From DASXVX01 sp036504075 (GTDB taxonomy: Bacteria > Bacillota > Sulfobacillia > Symbiobacteriales > Symbiobacteriaceae): 64,000 nt of DNA. The DNA lies in assembly GCA_036504075.1 (NCBI GenBank), contig DASXVX010000010.1, positions 1 to 64,000 of the forward strand, in the 5' to 3' direction. The notes under the pieces were generated by a model. The model was not told where the DNA came from and made no database searches. It saw only the letters and a list, made by a program, of their open reading frames with translations. The position numbers and the translations under genes are program-made. Positions 7,487 through 15,105 of the stretch are shown here, piece by piece (position 1 is the stretch's first letter; every line of letters begins with the position of its first letter).

Positions 7487-8083
7487 TCAGCAGGATGGCG
7501 GCGAGTCCCACACTCTCATCACGGTCGTAGCAACGACCTCGCGCACGACGCTCGACCAGATGACGCTGAACGGGGGCAGAGTTTCCTCGGCGGGCATTCC
7601 CACGGCCTGCAACCCTTCCTGACCAGCAAGCAGCAACGCCCGCCGCAGATGGAATCCGTTCGTGATGATAACTACGGGCCCTTCAAGCCCTCTCTGCCTG
7701 AGAAGTGCCGTACTAAACCGGATATTCAGTCGGGTGGAGCACGATCGCTCTTCCGGGAGAATGACGTCCGGCGAGATGCCCTGTTCCAGCAGGTACCGCC
7801 GGCCGGCGGCGGCTTCGGGCGGCGTGCCTCCGCCACTGATGATGATTCCCGACACCTGTCCGCGACGGTAGAGTTCCGCGGCCCGGTCAAGCCTCTGCCG
7901 GAAGTGTAGGCCCGGATGCCCTTGTTCCAGATGGTCACCCAGAACCAGAGCCGTTGAGCCCCGAACCACCACCGGGCCTTGCTCTACCACGTCCAGAATG
8001 GCGGCGGCCTGGGTGATCACATATGTGGCGACTGCAGCAGTGACGCCGAGCAGAGCCACCCGTACCCAAGTCTTGCGTACCAC
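7487..8083 (-). CDS. YdcF/SanA-type DUF218 protein
   Basis: From GTG 8083 this is about 198 residues: one N-terminal membrane helix, then a DUF218 domain. Family signatures are STALVLGDHLE near the start, RLDRAAELYRRGQVSGIIISGGG, LPEERSCSTRLNIRFS and VVIITNGFHLRRALLLA. Family members are envelope proteins linked to vancomycin sensitivity and envelope polysaccharide handling; the exact reaction is unsettled. GTG 8083 has GGAG at ideal spacing, unlike the more upstream start. It is the first gene of the operon with the second two-component system, an uncommon pairing that hints at envelope-stress sensing. Confidence 0.8.
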   Translation of the reverse strand: MVRKTWVRVALLGVTAAVATYVITQAAAILDVVEQGPVVVRGSTALVLGDHLEQGHPGLHFRQRLDRAAELYRRGQVSGIIISGGGTPPEAAAGRRYLLEQGISPDVILPEERSCSTRLNIRFSTALLRQRGLEGPVVIITNGFHLRRALLLAGQEGLQAVGMPAEETLPPFSVIWSSVVREVVATTVMRVWDSPPSC

Positions 8084-8183
8084 GCACGCTCTCCTTTCCT
8101 GGATCTGCAGCATATGGGTCCATTCGATTATCCACGGATACGGGGCAGGGGTTGATATCTGCCACCGCCAGCATACCCTCCAC

Positions 8184-8201
8184 CTGTGTGGAGTCTGTGA
8201 A
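8184..8201 (-). promoter_or_regulatory. Putative response-regulator box, copy 2
   Basis: CTGTGTGGAGTCTGTGAA matches the box at 5366-5383 in 16 of 18 positions. It lies 101 bp upstream of the YdcF-like gene that begins the second two-component operon, suggesting autoregulation. Confidence 0.5.
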
Positions 8202-8275
8202 AGTAACGCGTTCCGTTCACGAAACGAAAGATCGCCTGCGGCGATTGCCCGCAGGCGGTCTTAACCTCCACGCCT

Positions 8276-8515
8276 CTATTCGCCGCGTCGGATGACCCGG
8301 CCCGGCCGCCCGCGCAGGCGTTTCCCACCCTCAACGGCCAGGCGGCCGTTGACGATGACGTGGACGATGACGTGGACGATGACGTGGACGATGCCCGCTG
8401 GGCATTCCTGGGGCGTCAACCAGGTGGTGCGATCGGCCACGGTTTTGGGGTCGAAGACGACAAGGTCGGCATAGTGGACAATTGCGGCCGCCGGCAGCCA
8501 CTGTGCCAGACCCAA
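8276..8515 (-). pseudogene. 3' relic of an N-acyl-D-amino-acid deacylase
   Basis: The reading contains YADLVVFDPKTVADRTTW, then HVIV-type repeats, VNGRLAVEGGKRLRGRPGRV and a C-terminal RRGE. This is the standard C-terminal end of D-aminoacylase/N-acyl-D-amino-acid deacylases (amidohydrolase superfamily), normally about 500 residues long. Only about 65 family residues remain, and the metal-binding barrel is absent. A 12-bp tandem expansion inserted HVIV units into the strand before NGR. It is surely non-functional as an enzyme. Confidence 0.75.
8351..8393. repeat. 12-bp tandem repeat inside the amidohydrolase relic
   Basis: GACGATGACGTG is present three times in perfect tandem plus a partial fourth unit. 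On the minus strand it encodes HVIV repeats. This is a simple slippage expansion in a dead gene. Confidence 0.9.
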
Positions 8516-8604
8516 AACATCATGCTAGTTTGGTCACAATTTCTCCATTAATGTTTGGTAGTCTGGTCGGAGAGCAATCGATCTGACCGTGAGGAGGTAG
8601 CGAA

Positions 8605-9006
8605 GTGAAGCGGTGGATGGTGGCCCTTGTGGCATCTCTGGTGGTGGGGGTTATCGCCGGATGTTCAAGTGCCGGTGGTGTTCAGACAGTGACCGTATCT
8701 GCAAAGGATCTGGCCTTTGATGCCAAGGAATTGACTGTGCAGAAGGGTCAGCCGGTAAAGCTGGTCTTCAATAACGGCGACACGCAGTTGCACGACTTCT
8801 CTGTTGACAAGATTCCGGCCGACGTCAAGACCCATACCGAAGGGCACGACATGGGTGCGAAGAAGCCCGACCTGCACGTGAGTGCCGACGCCGGAAAGAG
8901 CGGTACGGTCGAGTTTACGCCCAAGGAGGCTGGAATCTACACGTTCTACTGCACCGTGGCAGGCCACAAGGACGCCGGGATGGTCGGCAAGCTGATCGTC
9001 AAGTAG
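8605..9006 (+). CDS. Cupredoxin lipoprotein (plastocyanin-like)
   Basis: This 133-residue protein has a lipoprotein signal (MKRWMVALVASLVVGVIAGC, lipobox VIAGC). The mature part is one cupredoxin domain with type-1 copper ligands His63, Cys116, His121 and Met126 (LHDFSV, YCTVAGHKDAGM). GAGGAGG precedes GTG 8605. The C-terminal domain of the protein at 3800-4702 has the same ligand pattern. It probably binds copper at the outer membrane face, as an electron carrier or copper-binding protein; which of these cannot be told from sequence. It lies among three two-component systems and Met-rich proteins. Confidence 0.85.
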   Translation: MKRWMVALVASLVVGVIAGCSSAGGVQTVTVSAKDLAFDAKELTVQKGQPVKLVFNNGDTQLHDFSVDKIPADVKTHTEGHDMGAKKPDLHVSADAGKSGTVEFTPKEAGIYTFYCTVAGHKDAGMVGKLIVK

Positions 9007-9036
9007 TTGGGAGGAGTAGAGCGGCAGCCCGCCTGA

Positions 9037-9073
9037 CAGCGGCGCCCATCCCAAAAGGGGATTGGGCGCCGCT
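9037..9073. terminator. Strong hairpin between convergent genes
   Basis: AGCGGCGCCCATCCC pairs with GGATTGGGCGCCGCT around a short A-rich loop. It lies between the cupredoxin gene (plus) and the third kinase gene (minus) and can serve both. Confidence 0.75.
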
Positions 9074-9127
9074 CACGCTGATCCGAGGACCCGCTTGCGC
9101 TTCATATGGTTGCACTACTGGTACATT

Positions 9128-10543
9128 TCAAGCGGGCGCAGGCAGTGTGAAGGTGAACCGACTGCCCCGTCCCAACTCACTTTCTGCCCGAATGTGCCCG
9201 CCATGGGCCTCTACAATGCCCCGGGCGATGGCAAGCCCCAGCCCGGACCCTCCGCCGGCCCGAGAGCGCGACTTGTCGCTCCGGTAGAACCGATCAAAGA
9301 CGTGCGGCAGGTCCGCCGGGTCAATCCCTTCGCCGGTGTCGGTCACCGTAAATTCGACGCCGTTCGCAGTGGCCGACAAGGACAGGGTGATTTCGCCTCC
9401 TTGGGCGGTGTGCCGGAGAGCGTTGCCCAGGAGGTTCAGGAGCACTTGCTTGAGGCGGTCGGCATCGCCCTGGAGTGGCGGCAGGTCACGGCCGATGCGA
9501 CAGGCGAATACCACGCCCTTCTCGACCGCGGCCGGCCGGAAGAACACAGCAGATGCTTCTGCCAAATCGTCCGGCCGGAGCGTTTCTCTGCGCAGCGGCA
9601 ACTGCCCGGCGTCGGCCAAACTGAGGGCCTGCAGGTCGTCTAGCAGACGGGAGAGACGGAGGATCTCGTCGTGCATGGGCAGGATGGTCTCGGGGTCCGG
9701 CTCGATCACGCCGTCCTGAAGGGCTTCAAACTGCCCCCGCAGGATGGCCACCGGCGTCCGCAGTTCGTGGGCGATATCGGCCACCAGTGCCTTCCGCAGC
9801 CCTTCTTGCCGTTCCAGTTGCTCGGCCATGTGGTTGAAGGCCCCGGCGACCACCGCCAGTTCATCCCGACCCGAAATGGTCACCCGGGCGGTCAGTTCGT
9901 GGCTGGCCAGCCGTCCTGCGGCAGCACTAAGACCCTCCAGCGGCCGGGTGGTCCGGCGCGACAGTCCGTACCCCAGCAGGCCGGCTGCAGCAGCAGCAAC
10001 CAGACTGCCCCAGACCGCTGATGAGACCACCCGGCGGGTGAAGTCACGGTCGACTTCGGAGAGCGGCGGAACGGCCGGCCGGTCGATCACCAGCGTCGCC
10101 TCCGGGCGGCCTCCGGCCATGATCGGCACACCGCCGGACAGTTCGGCAGGTGTTACTGGAGCGCCAGGCGATTCGGCCGTGTCTACCAGGGTGCGCCCGT
10201 CGGGGCCGACCAGCCGGACGCGGCGGGCGCCCAGGTCCATCAGCGCGACCATGCCCGACATGACCCCGGTGTGCAGGCTGGCATTGCTGTGCATGGTGGC
10301 CATGTCCGGCATGGGAGCGTCGTGGGCTGGCTTCAGCAATTCCCCGACACCTTCCCAGGACCCGCGGAGGGAGTAGTAGGTAGCCAGGAATTCCTGCACT
10401 TCAGCGACACGGCGATCACCCTGCTGTGTACGGTATCCCTGGAAGTGGTCCCGGGCCGTCCATAGAATCCCGGCGGCCGTGACCGTGCCTGCTACGAGTG
10501 CGATGGTGATGAAGGCCAGGGCGAGTCTAAGTCGGATCGTCAC
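9128..10543 (-). CDS. Sensor histidine kinase with His/Met-containing sensor domain (third system)
   Basis: This protein has 471 residues. Helix 1 (about 7-27) is followed by an outer domain (about 28-175) containing MPDMATMHSNASLHTGVMSG, helix 2 (about 178-198), HAMP, HisKA with IAHELRTPVAILRGQ, and HATPase with NLLGNALRHT, DTGEGI and GGSGLGLAIARG. The start overlaps the end of the regulator gene by 4 bases (ATGA). The cluster of Met and His in the outer domain parallels the first kinase's loop and suggests a related metal signal. Confidence 0.92.
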   Translation of the reverse strand: MTIRLRLALAFITIALVAGTVTAAGILWTARDHFQGYRTQQGDRRVAEVQEFLATYYSLRGSWEGVGELLKPAHDAPMPDMATMHSNASLHTGVMSGMVALMDLGARRVRLVGPDGRTLVDTAESPGAPVTPAELSGGVPIMAGGRPEATLVIDRPAVPPLSEVDRDFTRRVVSSAVWGSLVAAAAAGLLGYGLSRRTTRPLEGLSAAAGRLASHELTARVTISGRDELAVVAGAFNHMAEQLERQEGLRKALVADIAHELRTPVAILRGQFEALQDGVIEPDPETILPMHDEILRLSRLLDDLQALSLADAGQLPLRRETLRPDDLAEASAVFFRPAAVEKGVVFACRIGRDLPPLQGDADRLKQVLLNLLGNALRHTAQGGEITLSLSATANGVEFTVTDTGEGIDPADLPHVFDRFYRSDKSRSRAGGGSGLGLAIARGIVEAHGGHIRAESELGRGSRFTFTLPAPA

Positions 10544-11244
10544 GTCGATTCCCCCCGTACAAACTTGTAGCCGATGCCGTGGACGGTCAGTATCCAGCGG
10601 GGGGCGGACGGTTCGGGCTCGACCTTCTTTCGGATGTTGCTGATGTGGGTGTCAATGGATCGCTCGTACCCTTCGTAGTAGCTGCCCAGCGCGATCTCCA
10701 TCAACTGCAGCCGGGAGAAGATGCGTCCCGGGCGGCGGGCCAGCGTACTGAGCAGCTTGAACTCGGTGGGGGTCAGGGACACCGGTTTGCCGTCTACGAA
10801 GACCTCATACCCGCCGAAATCGATGACGAGGGAGCCGAATGCGACTTTGTCCTCCTGCTGGGAGCCGGTACCCTGGTCTCGGGTCCGGCGCAGCACCGTC
10901 CGGATGCGGGCGGCCAGTTCCCGGACGCTGAAGGGCTTCGTCAGGTAGTCATCAGCGCCAAGCTCCAGGCCCAGCAGTTTGTCCACTTCGTCGGCCCGCG
11001 CGGTGAGCATGATCACCGGCGTCTTCCCTCTGGCCCTGATCTCGCGGCAGACTGCCCAGCCGTCTCGCCCCGGGAGCATGATATCCAGCACCACCAGGTC
11101 TGGCTCGTGACTTTTCACCAGGTCCGTCGCCGTGTTACCGTCGGCCGCGGCCAAAACCTGAAAGCCCTCTGCCTCCAGATACTGGCGGAGGGTGGTCGTG
11201 ATGCCCGACTCGTCGTCTACTACCAGGATCAGTTCACCGGCCAT
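10540..11244 (-). CDS. OmpR-family response regulator (third system)
   Basis: This protein has 234 residues. The receiver has LILVVDDESG, LVVLDIMLPGRDGWAVC and YLTKPFSVREL. The DNA-binding domain has SLTPTEFKLLSTLARRPGRIFSR and SIDTHISNIRKKVE. The third kinase overlaps its stop by 4 bases. The Met-rich secreted protein gene lies 63 bases upstream on the same strand and may be its target or part of the operon. It resembles the regulator at 1250 in its effector-domain motif, so the two systems may be paralogous. Confidence 0.93.
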   Translation of the reverse strand: MAGELILVVDDESGITTTLRQYLEAEGFQVLAAADGNTATDLVKSHEPDLVVLDIMLPGRDGWAVCREIRARGKTPVIMLTARADEVDKLLGLELGADDYLTKPFSVRELAARIRTVLRRTRDQGTGSQQEDKVAFGSLVIDFGGYEVFVDGKPVSLTPTEFKLLSTLARRPGRIFSRLQLMEIALGSYYEGYERSIDTHISNIRKKVEPEPSAPRWILTVHGIGYKFVRGEST

Positions 11245-11307
11245 GGTTGCAGCCCCCTTGAGACGCCGAGGGGCGCAGGCGGTTCGCCGTGCGCCCCGTT
11301 TGACTTT

Positions 11308-11874
11308 CTATGCCGTCGTGCCCGAGTCGTCCGCGCTGCCGTGGCATCCGCCGCTACCGCCCATGGGGCCGCCGTCAAACATGGTGACGAAGTCGACGCC
11401 GTTCATCTGCTTGAGCATCTGGTCGGCTTGCTCCCGGGTCACCGTACCGGCTTTGACCAGGTCATCCAGCGCGGCCTGGTGTGCGGACAAAACCGCCGAG
11501 TTGATCTTCGCCACATCGATGTCCTTCTCCTTGGCCAAGTCGGCGAGCTTCCGGCCGTCCTTCACGGCTTTGGACAGGTCATCCGCCGAGATGCCCAGGG
11601 TGCTTGCCACGGCGTCCAGGGCTCTTTGATACATGCCGCTCATGGCGCTGTGCATCTGGCCCATGTTGCCGTTCATCATTCCGCCCATGCCACCGGACAT
11701 CATGCCACCCGACATCATGCCACCGGACATCATGCCACCCGACATCATGCCCGTCGCCGTGGGCGACTTGGTGGCCGGTGCCGCCTGCAGAGGAGCGGGG
11801 AGAACGTAGACCACTGCCGCCACGGCGCCCACCATCGCTGCACCAAGGGTGATCCGTTTCCAAAGGTCGGTCAT
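11308..11874 (-). CDS. Secreted Met-rich repeat protein (paralogue of 564-1121)
   Basis: This 188-residue protein has a signal peptide (about 1-31, ending LQA-AP). A run of five SGGMM-type repeats (about 42-65) precedes NGNMGQMHSAMSGMYQ, and a helical domain has LGISADDLSKAVKDGRKL. The C-terminus is GGSGGCHGSADDSG. The domain around LGI(S/T)xDxL and the order match the protein at 564-1121, except that the repeats are N-terminal here and C-terminal there. AAGGAGG precedes ATG 11874. Probable role is binding of soft metal ions outside the membrane (inferred). Confidence 0.75.
   Translation of the reverse strand: MTDLWKRITLGAAMVGAVAAVVYVLPAPLQAAPATKSPTATGMMSGGMMSGGMMSGGMMSGGMGGMMNGNMGQMHSAMSGMYQRALDAVASTLGISADDLSKAVKDGRKLADLAKEKDIDVAKINSAVLSAHQAALDDLVKAGTVTREQADQMLKQMNGVDFVTMFDGGPMGGSGGCHGSADDSGTTA
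11686..11750 (-). repeat. 15-bp tandem repeats coding GGMMS
   Basis: CATGCCACCGGACAT and its one-base variant CATGCCACCCGACAT alternate four times in tandem. They encode the MMSGG array of the secreted Met-rich protein. Confidence 0.85.
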
Positions 11875-11944
11875 CTGAAGCGCCTCCTTGTTTGAGTATC
11901 TGGTTCCAGCTTAACGCCGGTACGTCCAGAAACCTTGGAGCGAA

Positions 11945-11962
11945 TGTTAAGGTTTTGTCAAG
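11945..11962 (-). promoter_or_regulatory. TTGACA-containing upstream site shared with the diguanylate cyclase gene
   Basis: The plus-strand TGTTAAGGTTTTGTCAAG contains TTGACA on the minus strand. From the second base on, it matches 13618-13634 at 16 of 17 positions. Its first nine bases also occur at 1147-1155. It lies about 70 bp upstream of ATG 11874. It is either a -35 region with an adjoining operator or a regulator site. Confidence 0.45.
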
Positions 11963-12031
11963 AGGCTGCTTACTGGGGGCCGAGCCGGCGAGTGATCGAC
12001 CGGGTTCCTCTCTGCACCGGTCGCCTGCTCT

Positions 12032-12310
12032 TCAGGCGTGGCCAGAGCCGTGGGTGGCATAGTCACGCTTTTCGACATGGCGAGGATGGAAGTCCTGGAG
12101 GTGTCGCCCGTTCGGTATCTTCTGCCCGTAAGGGTCCAGGGCATCGATCTCCGGATCGGTCAGGCGGTCCCGGTACCGCCGCACGTGGTACGGTCCCTCC
12201 GAGACGATGGATCAACTAAGCGATGAACTCCCAGTTGACGTCCCGCCTGCCCGGAACCGACAGGTCCACGCCAATGCGGGCTCCGGCTGCGCCTGCCAGG
12301 TGCTATGGCG
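12032..12310 (-). pseudogene. Decayed coding remnants between the Met-rich gene and the diguanylate cyclase
   Basis: Two minus-strand stretches look coding but lack starts. One ends at 12216 with GVDLSVPGRRDVNWEFIA. The other, 12032-12211, reads YHVRRYRDRLTDPEIDALDP and continues to DFHPRHVEKRDYATHGSGHA. I do not recognise the parent genes. A GTG at 12184 could start a 50-residue peptide, but there is no ribosome site. No other feature is visible in 11963-12364. Confidence 0.3.
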
Positions 12311-12364
12311 AAATCACCGGGCAGGCTCTACCGGAAGCCGCGGTCTGATAGGCGGGAATTTAGC

Positions 12365-13507
12365 TTAAGGAACAGAGTTGACCAGCCACGTATGGTTGCG
12401 ACCGGCCTGTTTCGCTGCATAGAGGGCTCGATCCGCCGCAGCGAACAGATCCTCAACCGAGTCTGCATCCCCCGGAAAGGCCGCAACACCGACGCTGATT
12501 GTGACGTGAAGCGTCCGATTACCAGCAACTTGGATGTCGGCGGTTGAAACGTTCATTCTGATTCGGTCGCCAATGTCAACCGCCTCCAAGCTGGTCGTGT
12601 TCGGGAGCACTACGGCAAACTCCTCGCCTCCGGTACGGAACACAGAGTCCGTTGATCGGACCGCCTGCAGAATCTGATGCGCTACGGCCTGGAGCACCCG
12701 ATCTCCTAGGGGGTGGCCGTAAGTATCGTTGACGGTCTTGAACCGGTCGAGGTCGAGCATGAGCAGGACAAGGGGTTCGTTCCGGCCGCGCGCACAGTCG
12801 ATTCTGGCTCTTAGCACGGCGTCGAATTCTCGGCGGTTATACAAGTCTGTCAGTGGATCGCGAACCGACCGCTCCTTCCACTTTGCCTGCGTCCGCATGA
12901 TCCTCATGAGGCTGAAGGCGCCTGCGGCGAGGATAACGCCAAGAACGGCCCCAAAGGTGAACGTGATCTGCTGACCGGTACGGTGACTGGAAGTCTGTTG
13001 CCGGGTCATGCTCTCATGGTCGAGTCGGTGGATGGACTGTACGATCAGGAGGCTTCTGTCCAGGTGCTCCCTGACCGCATTCCATTGCTCCGCATTCGAC
13101 GGACCCGCCACGTTCGGTGAGGCCAAAGTGGTTTTCGCGAACTGCTTCCACTCCGCCCGTGCCAATCGCAGTTGTTCCTGTTCCACGGACGGGTGGGTCG
13201 ACAGTGCCCTTTCGAAAGCCTCGGTTACCCGTGGGGCCTCCTCTTCGAAGCGCACTCTGAGCTGGACTTGATTCTCCATAAGCAAATCATGAGCAGTCTC
13301 TGCAGCTTGGGTGAGCTCACTCTGCAGTGCTTCTGTCGAATCCAGGCGGAGATGTACTTCGCTCGCAGCGGTCTCGCCACTCTGCATGATCTGACTTGCC
13401 AACAGAATGGCCCCGACGCCCAGTGTGACCAGTAGCGCGATTACTACAGCGATGCTCACGTTGGGGGCGTTTTTGAGCAGTGTGAAGCGTGGTTGGGAGT
13501 TCTTCAT
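12365..13507 (-). CDS. Membrane diguanylate cyclase (GGDEF)
   Basis: This protein has 380 residues. Helix 1 (about 18-40) is followed by an outer four-helix-like region (about 41-180, rich in Gln/Glu heptads), helix 2 (about 182-205), then a GGDEF domain (about 215-375). The active site is GGEEF (RTGGEEFAVVLPN), a permitted variant of GGDEF, with DPLTDLYNRREF and LDRFKTVNDTYGHPLGD intact. No RxxD inhibitory site is evident just upstream. It makes c-di-GMP from GTP. A c-di-GMP-I riboswitch at about 35830-35925 in the same window shows that the organism also uses c-di-GMP as a direct RNA signal. GGAGG precedes ATG 13507. Confidence 0.9.
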   Translation of the reverse strand: MKNSQPRFTLLKNAPNVSIAVVIALLVTLGVGAILLASQIMQSGETAASEVHLRLDSTEALQSELTQAAETAHDLLMENQVQLRVRFEEEAPRVTEAFERALSTHPSVEQEQLRLARAEWKQFAKTTLASPNVAGPSNAEQWNAVREHLDRSLLIVQSIHRLDHESMTRQQTSSHRTGQQITFTFGAVLGVILAAGAFSLMRIMRTQAKWKERSVRDPLTDLYNRREFDAVLRARIDCARGRNEPLVLLMLDLDRFKTVNDTYGHPLGDRVLQAVAHQILQAVRSTDSVFRTGGEEFAVVLPNTTSLEAVDIGDRIRMNVSTADIQVAGNRTLHVTISVGVAAFPGDADSVEDLFAAADRALYAAKQAGRNHTWLVNSVP

Positions 13508-13617
13508 GTGCGCAACCTCCGGTTCGTTCGCCAGGAGTTTACGGTGCTCTGAAGGTGGGATGAACGTTCGACTACCATCAGAATATAGCAGATGTGTGTT
13601 GAGATATTGGAGGGGAG

Positions 13618-13634
13618 TTTAAGATTTTGTCAAG
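13618..13634 (-). promoter_or_regulatory. Upstream site of the diguanylate cyclase gene
   Basis: TTTAAGATTTTGTCAAG on the plus strand contains TTGACA on the minus strand and a weak CAATAT -10 at about 18 bp spacing. It matches 11946-11962 at 16 of 17 positions, suggesting common control with the Met-rich gene. Confidence 0.4.
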
Positions 13635-13639
13635 ATGAA

Positions 13640-14040
13640 GCGAGTGAAGCACCGGGCGCCAGGGGTGGAGGTTCCCAGTTGCCCGACAGCCAAAGGAGCC
13701 CACGGCCTCAAGGTGGGGCGGCGGTCGGCGATCACCGTCCCTGAGCCGGGGGCGAATCGACGAAGGCACAGGGGTTCCATTTCGGTGACTGTAGCGGTCT
13801 GGCTTGTTGGCCGCTCACGCTGGCTCTGAGCGAAAACCCTGAGGACTTTCATTGCGAAGCACTCCCGAGAAGGAATTACGAGAAGGGCAGCAGAATGATC
13901 AAGTTGGGAATTTAACGATAAGTCAGTCAACATCAAGGGTTCTTACAAGCCAGCTGGGAACTGCAGGTGCAGCGCAGAAGAATTGCGGATGCGCCAATCA
14001 AACCAGGGCGAAGTGGGCATTCTAGGCAGGGTACAGCGGA
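13640..14040. other. No recognisable gene
   Basis: This stretch has short open frames in several phases but no convincing start, ribosome site or family motif. I see no tRNA or repeat here. It separates the diguanylate cyclase promoter from the molbindin gene. Confidence 0.5.
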
Positions 14041-14056
14041 AAGGGAGGACAGTAAG

Positions 14057-14260
14057 TTGAAGCTCAGCACTCGGAACCAGCTCAAGGCAACCGTAAAATC
14101 GATCGAGACGGCCGGGCTGATGTCGAAAGTGGTCCTGGATGTGGGTGGCCAGACCATTACGTCGATGATCACTGCTGATGCGGTTACCGAATTGGAACTG
14201 AAGGCCGGCGATCACGTGGCGGCCATGGTCAAGTCAACATCCGTCATGGTTGCAAAGTGA
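14057..14260 (+). CDS. Molbindin (Mop/TOBE molybdate- or tungstate-binding protein)
   Basis: From TTG 14057 this gives 67 residues, the usual length of a single-domain Mop protein. LSTRNQLKATVKSIETAGLM, VVLDVGGQTITSMITADAV and LKAGDHVAAMVKSTSVMVAK are classical Mop motifs. GGGAGG lies upstream at good spacing; longer frames starting before it are Arg-rich and non-homologous. Mop hexamers store molybdate or tungstate in the cytoplasm. The tungsten-type aldehyde oxidoreductase at 16009 makes tungstate storage a sensible role here. Confidence 0.88.
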   Translation: MKLSTRNQLKATVKSIETAGLMSKVVLDVGGQTITSMITADAVTELELKAGDHVAAMVKSTSVMVAK

Positions 14261-14275
14261 AGAAGGTCCATCCGA

Positions 14276-14305
14276 GGGAAGCTGGCGGCGCCAGCTTCCC
14301 TTTTT
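14276..14305 (+). terminator. Intrinsic terminator of the molbindin gene
   Basis: GGGAAGCTGG pairs perfectly with CCAGCTTCCC around a short loop and is followed by TTTTT. It starts 16 bases after the stop. Confidence 0.92.
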
Positions 14306-14309
14306 GCTT

Positions 14310-15090
14310 GTGTGCCCGGCACGGGCACTGACTCGGGGGTGAAAGTCCCCTGTGGCAGCGGCGCGGTGTTTGGATGACACGGCGGCCGGGCAACCCGGCC
14401 CTCTTCTCGATTTCGGATGGAGTTTTGTGTTACGTGCCCGCCTGTCCGAACGCACATCGTATAGTCCCTTCGGTCAACTTCCGCCCCGACGTACCGGTGG
14501 ATGAAACCGGGCGGGAACTGGCATTGACCGCCCGGGCTCATTCGACCGCCCGGTCTCGTTATTGACCCGATCCCGGAAAACTCCTCCTCCCATTGGGGGA
14601 TGGTGCTTCCCTGGCCAAGGGTGCCGGCGTGCCGAAACGCCTTTATTCCGTTTGGCGCGACAGCTGTCTCAGGGTGTTTTTCGACCCGACCGGAAAGGGC
14701 ACCGGTCGTAAGGGTAAGGTTTCAGGCGGAACTTCGGACAGGTGTCTGACACAGTTGTTCCATACCGTGGAACGACTGTGAGCCGGCTTTCCGGAGTTCT
14801 TGGTTTGCCAGACGGCCGGTGGCGAAGCCTCATCCATTTGACGGAGTCATGCTTCCCTCCTGCTGAAGTAGCCCGACCGTGGCGGCGGAGCCAGGCAGCG
14901 ACCCTAATCGGCCACTTCTCCAGCCCGCCGGATTTAACAAAGCAGCACCAACTCCCTCCTGTTGAATGGGCGCCTCAGGTGGATAGGCAGTGTCAACACT
15001 CCGGCTGTACCATGAAGCCGTTGATCGATCGACGACGTAAATTCCACAGGTCGACACGTTCTATGCCGTTCCGAATCGATCTGGAGTCGA
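14310..15090. other. 780-bp leader region without a gene
   Basis: I find no convincing coding frame. A small hairpin (CAGTTGTTCC / GGAACGACTG) lies near 14750-14778, and GGGGGTGAAAGTCCCC near 14336 could form a short stem. The length and position before the MoaD/ferredoxin/AOR operon allow for a structured leader RNA such as a Moco/Tuco riboswitch. I could not match the aptamer by eye. Confidence 0.35.
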
Positions 15091-15105
15091 CAGGTGAAAG
15101 GCACC

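Noticed and set aside
11686..11750. Short regular repeats considered as a CRISPR array
   Set aside because: Units are contiguous, 15 bp and in frame within a secreted protein gene; no spacers and no cas genes.
14336..14420. Possible 5' part of a group II intron (GGTGAAAGTCCCC)
   Set aside because: The motif is short and no other domain I elements, reverse transcriptase or domain V follow in this region.
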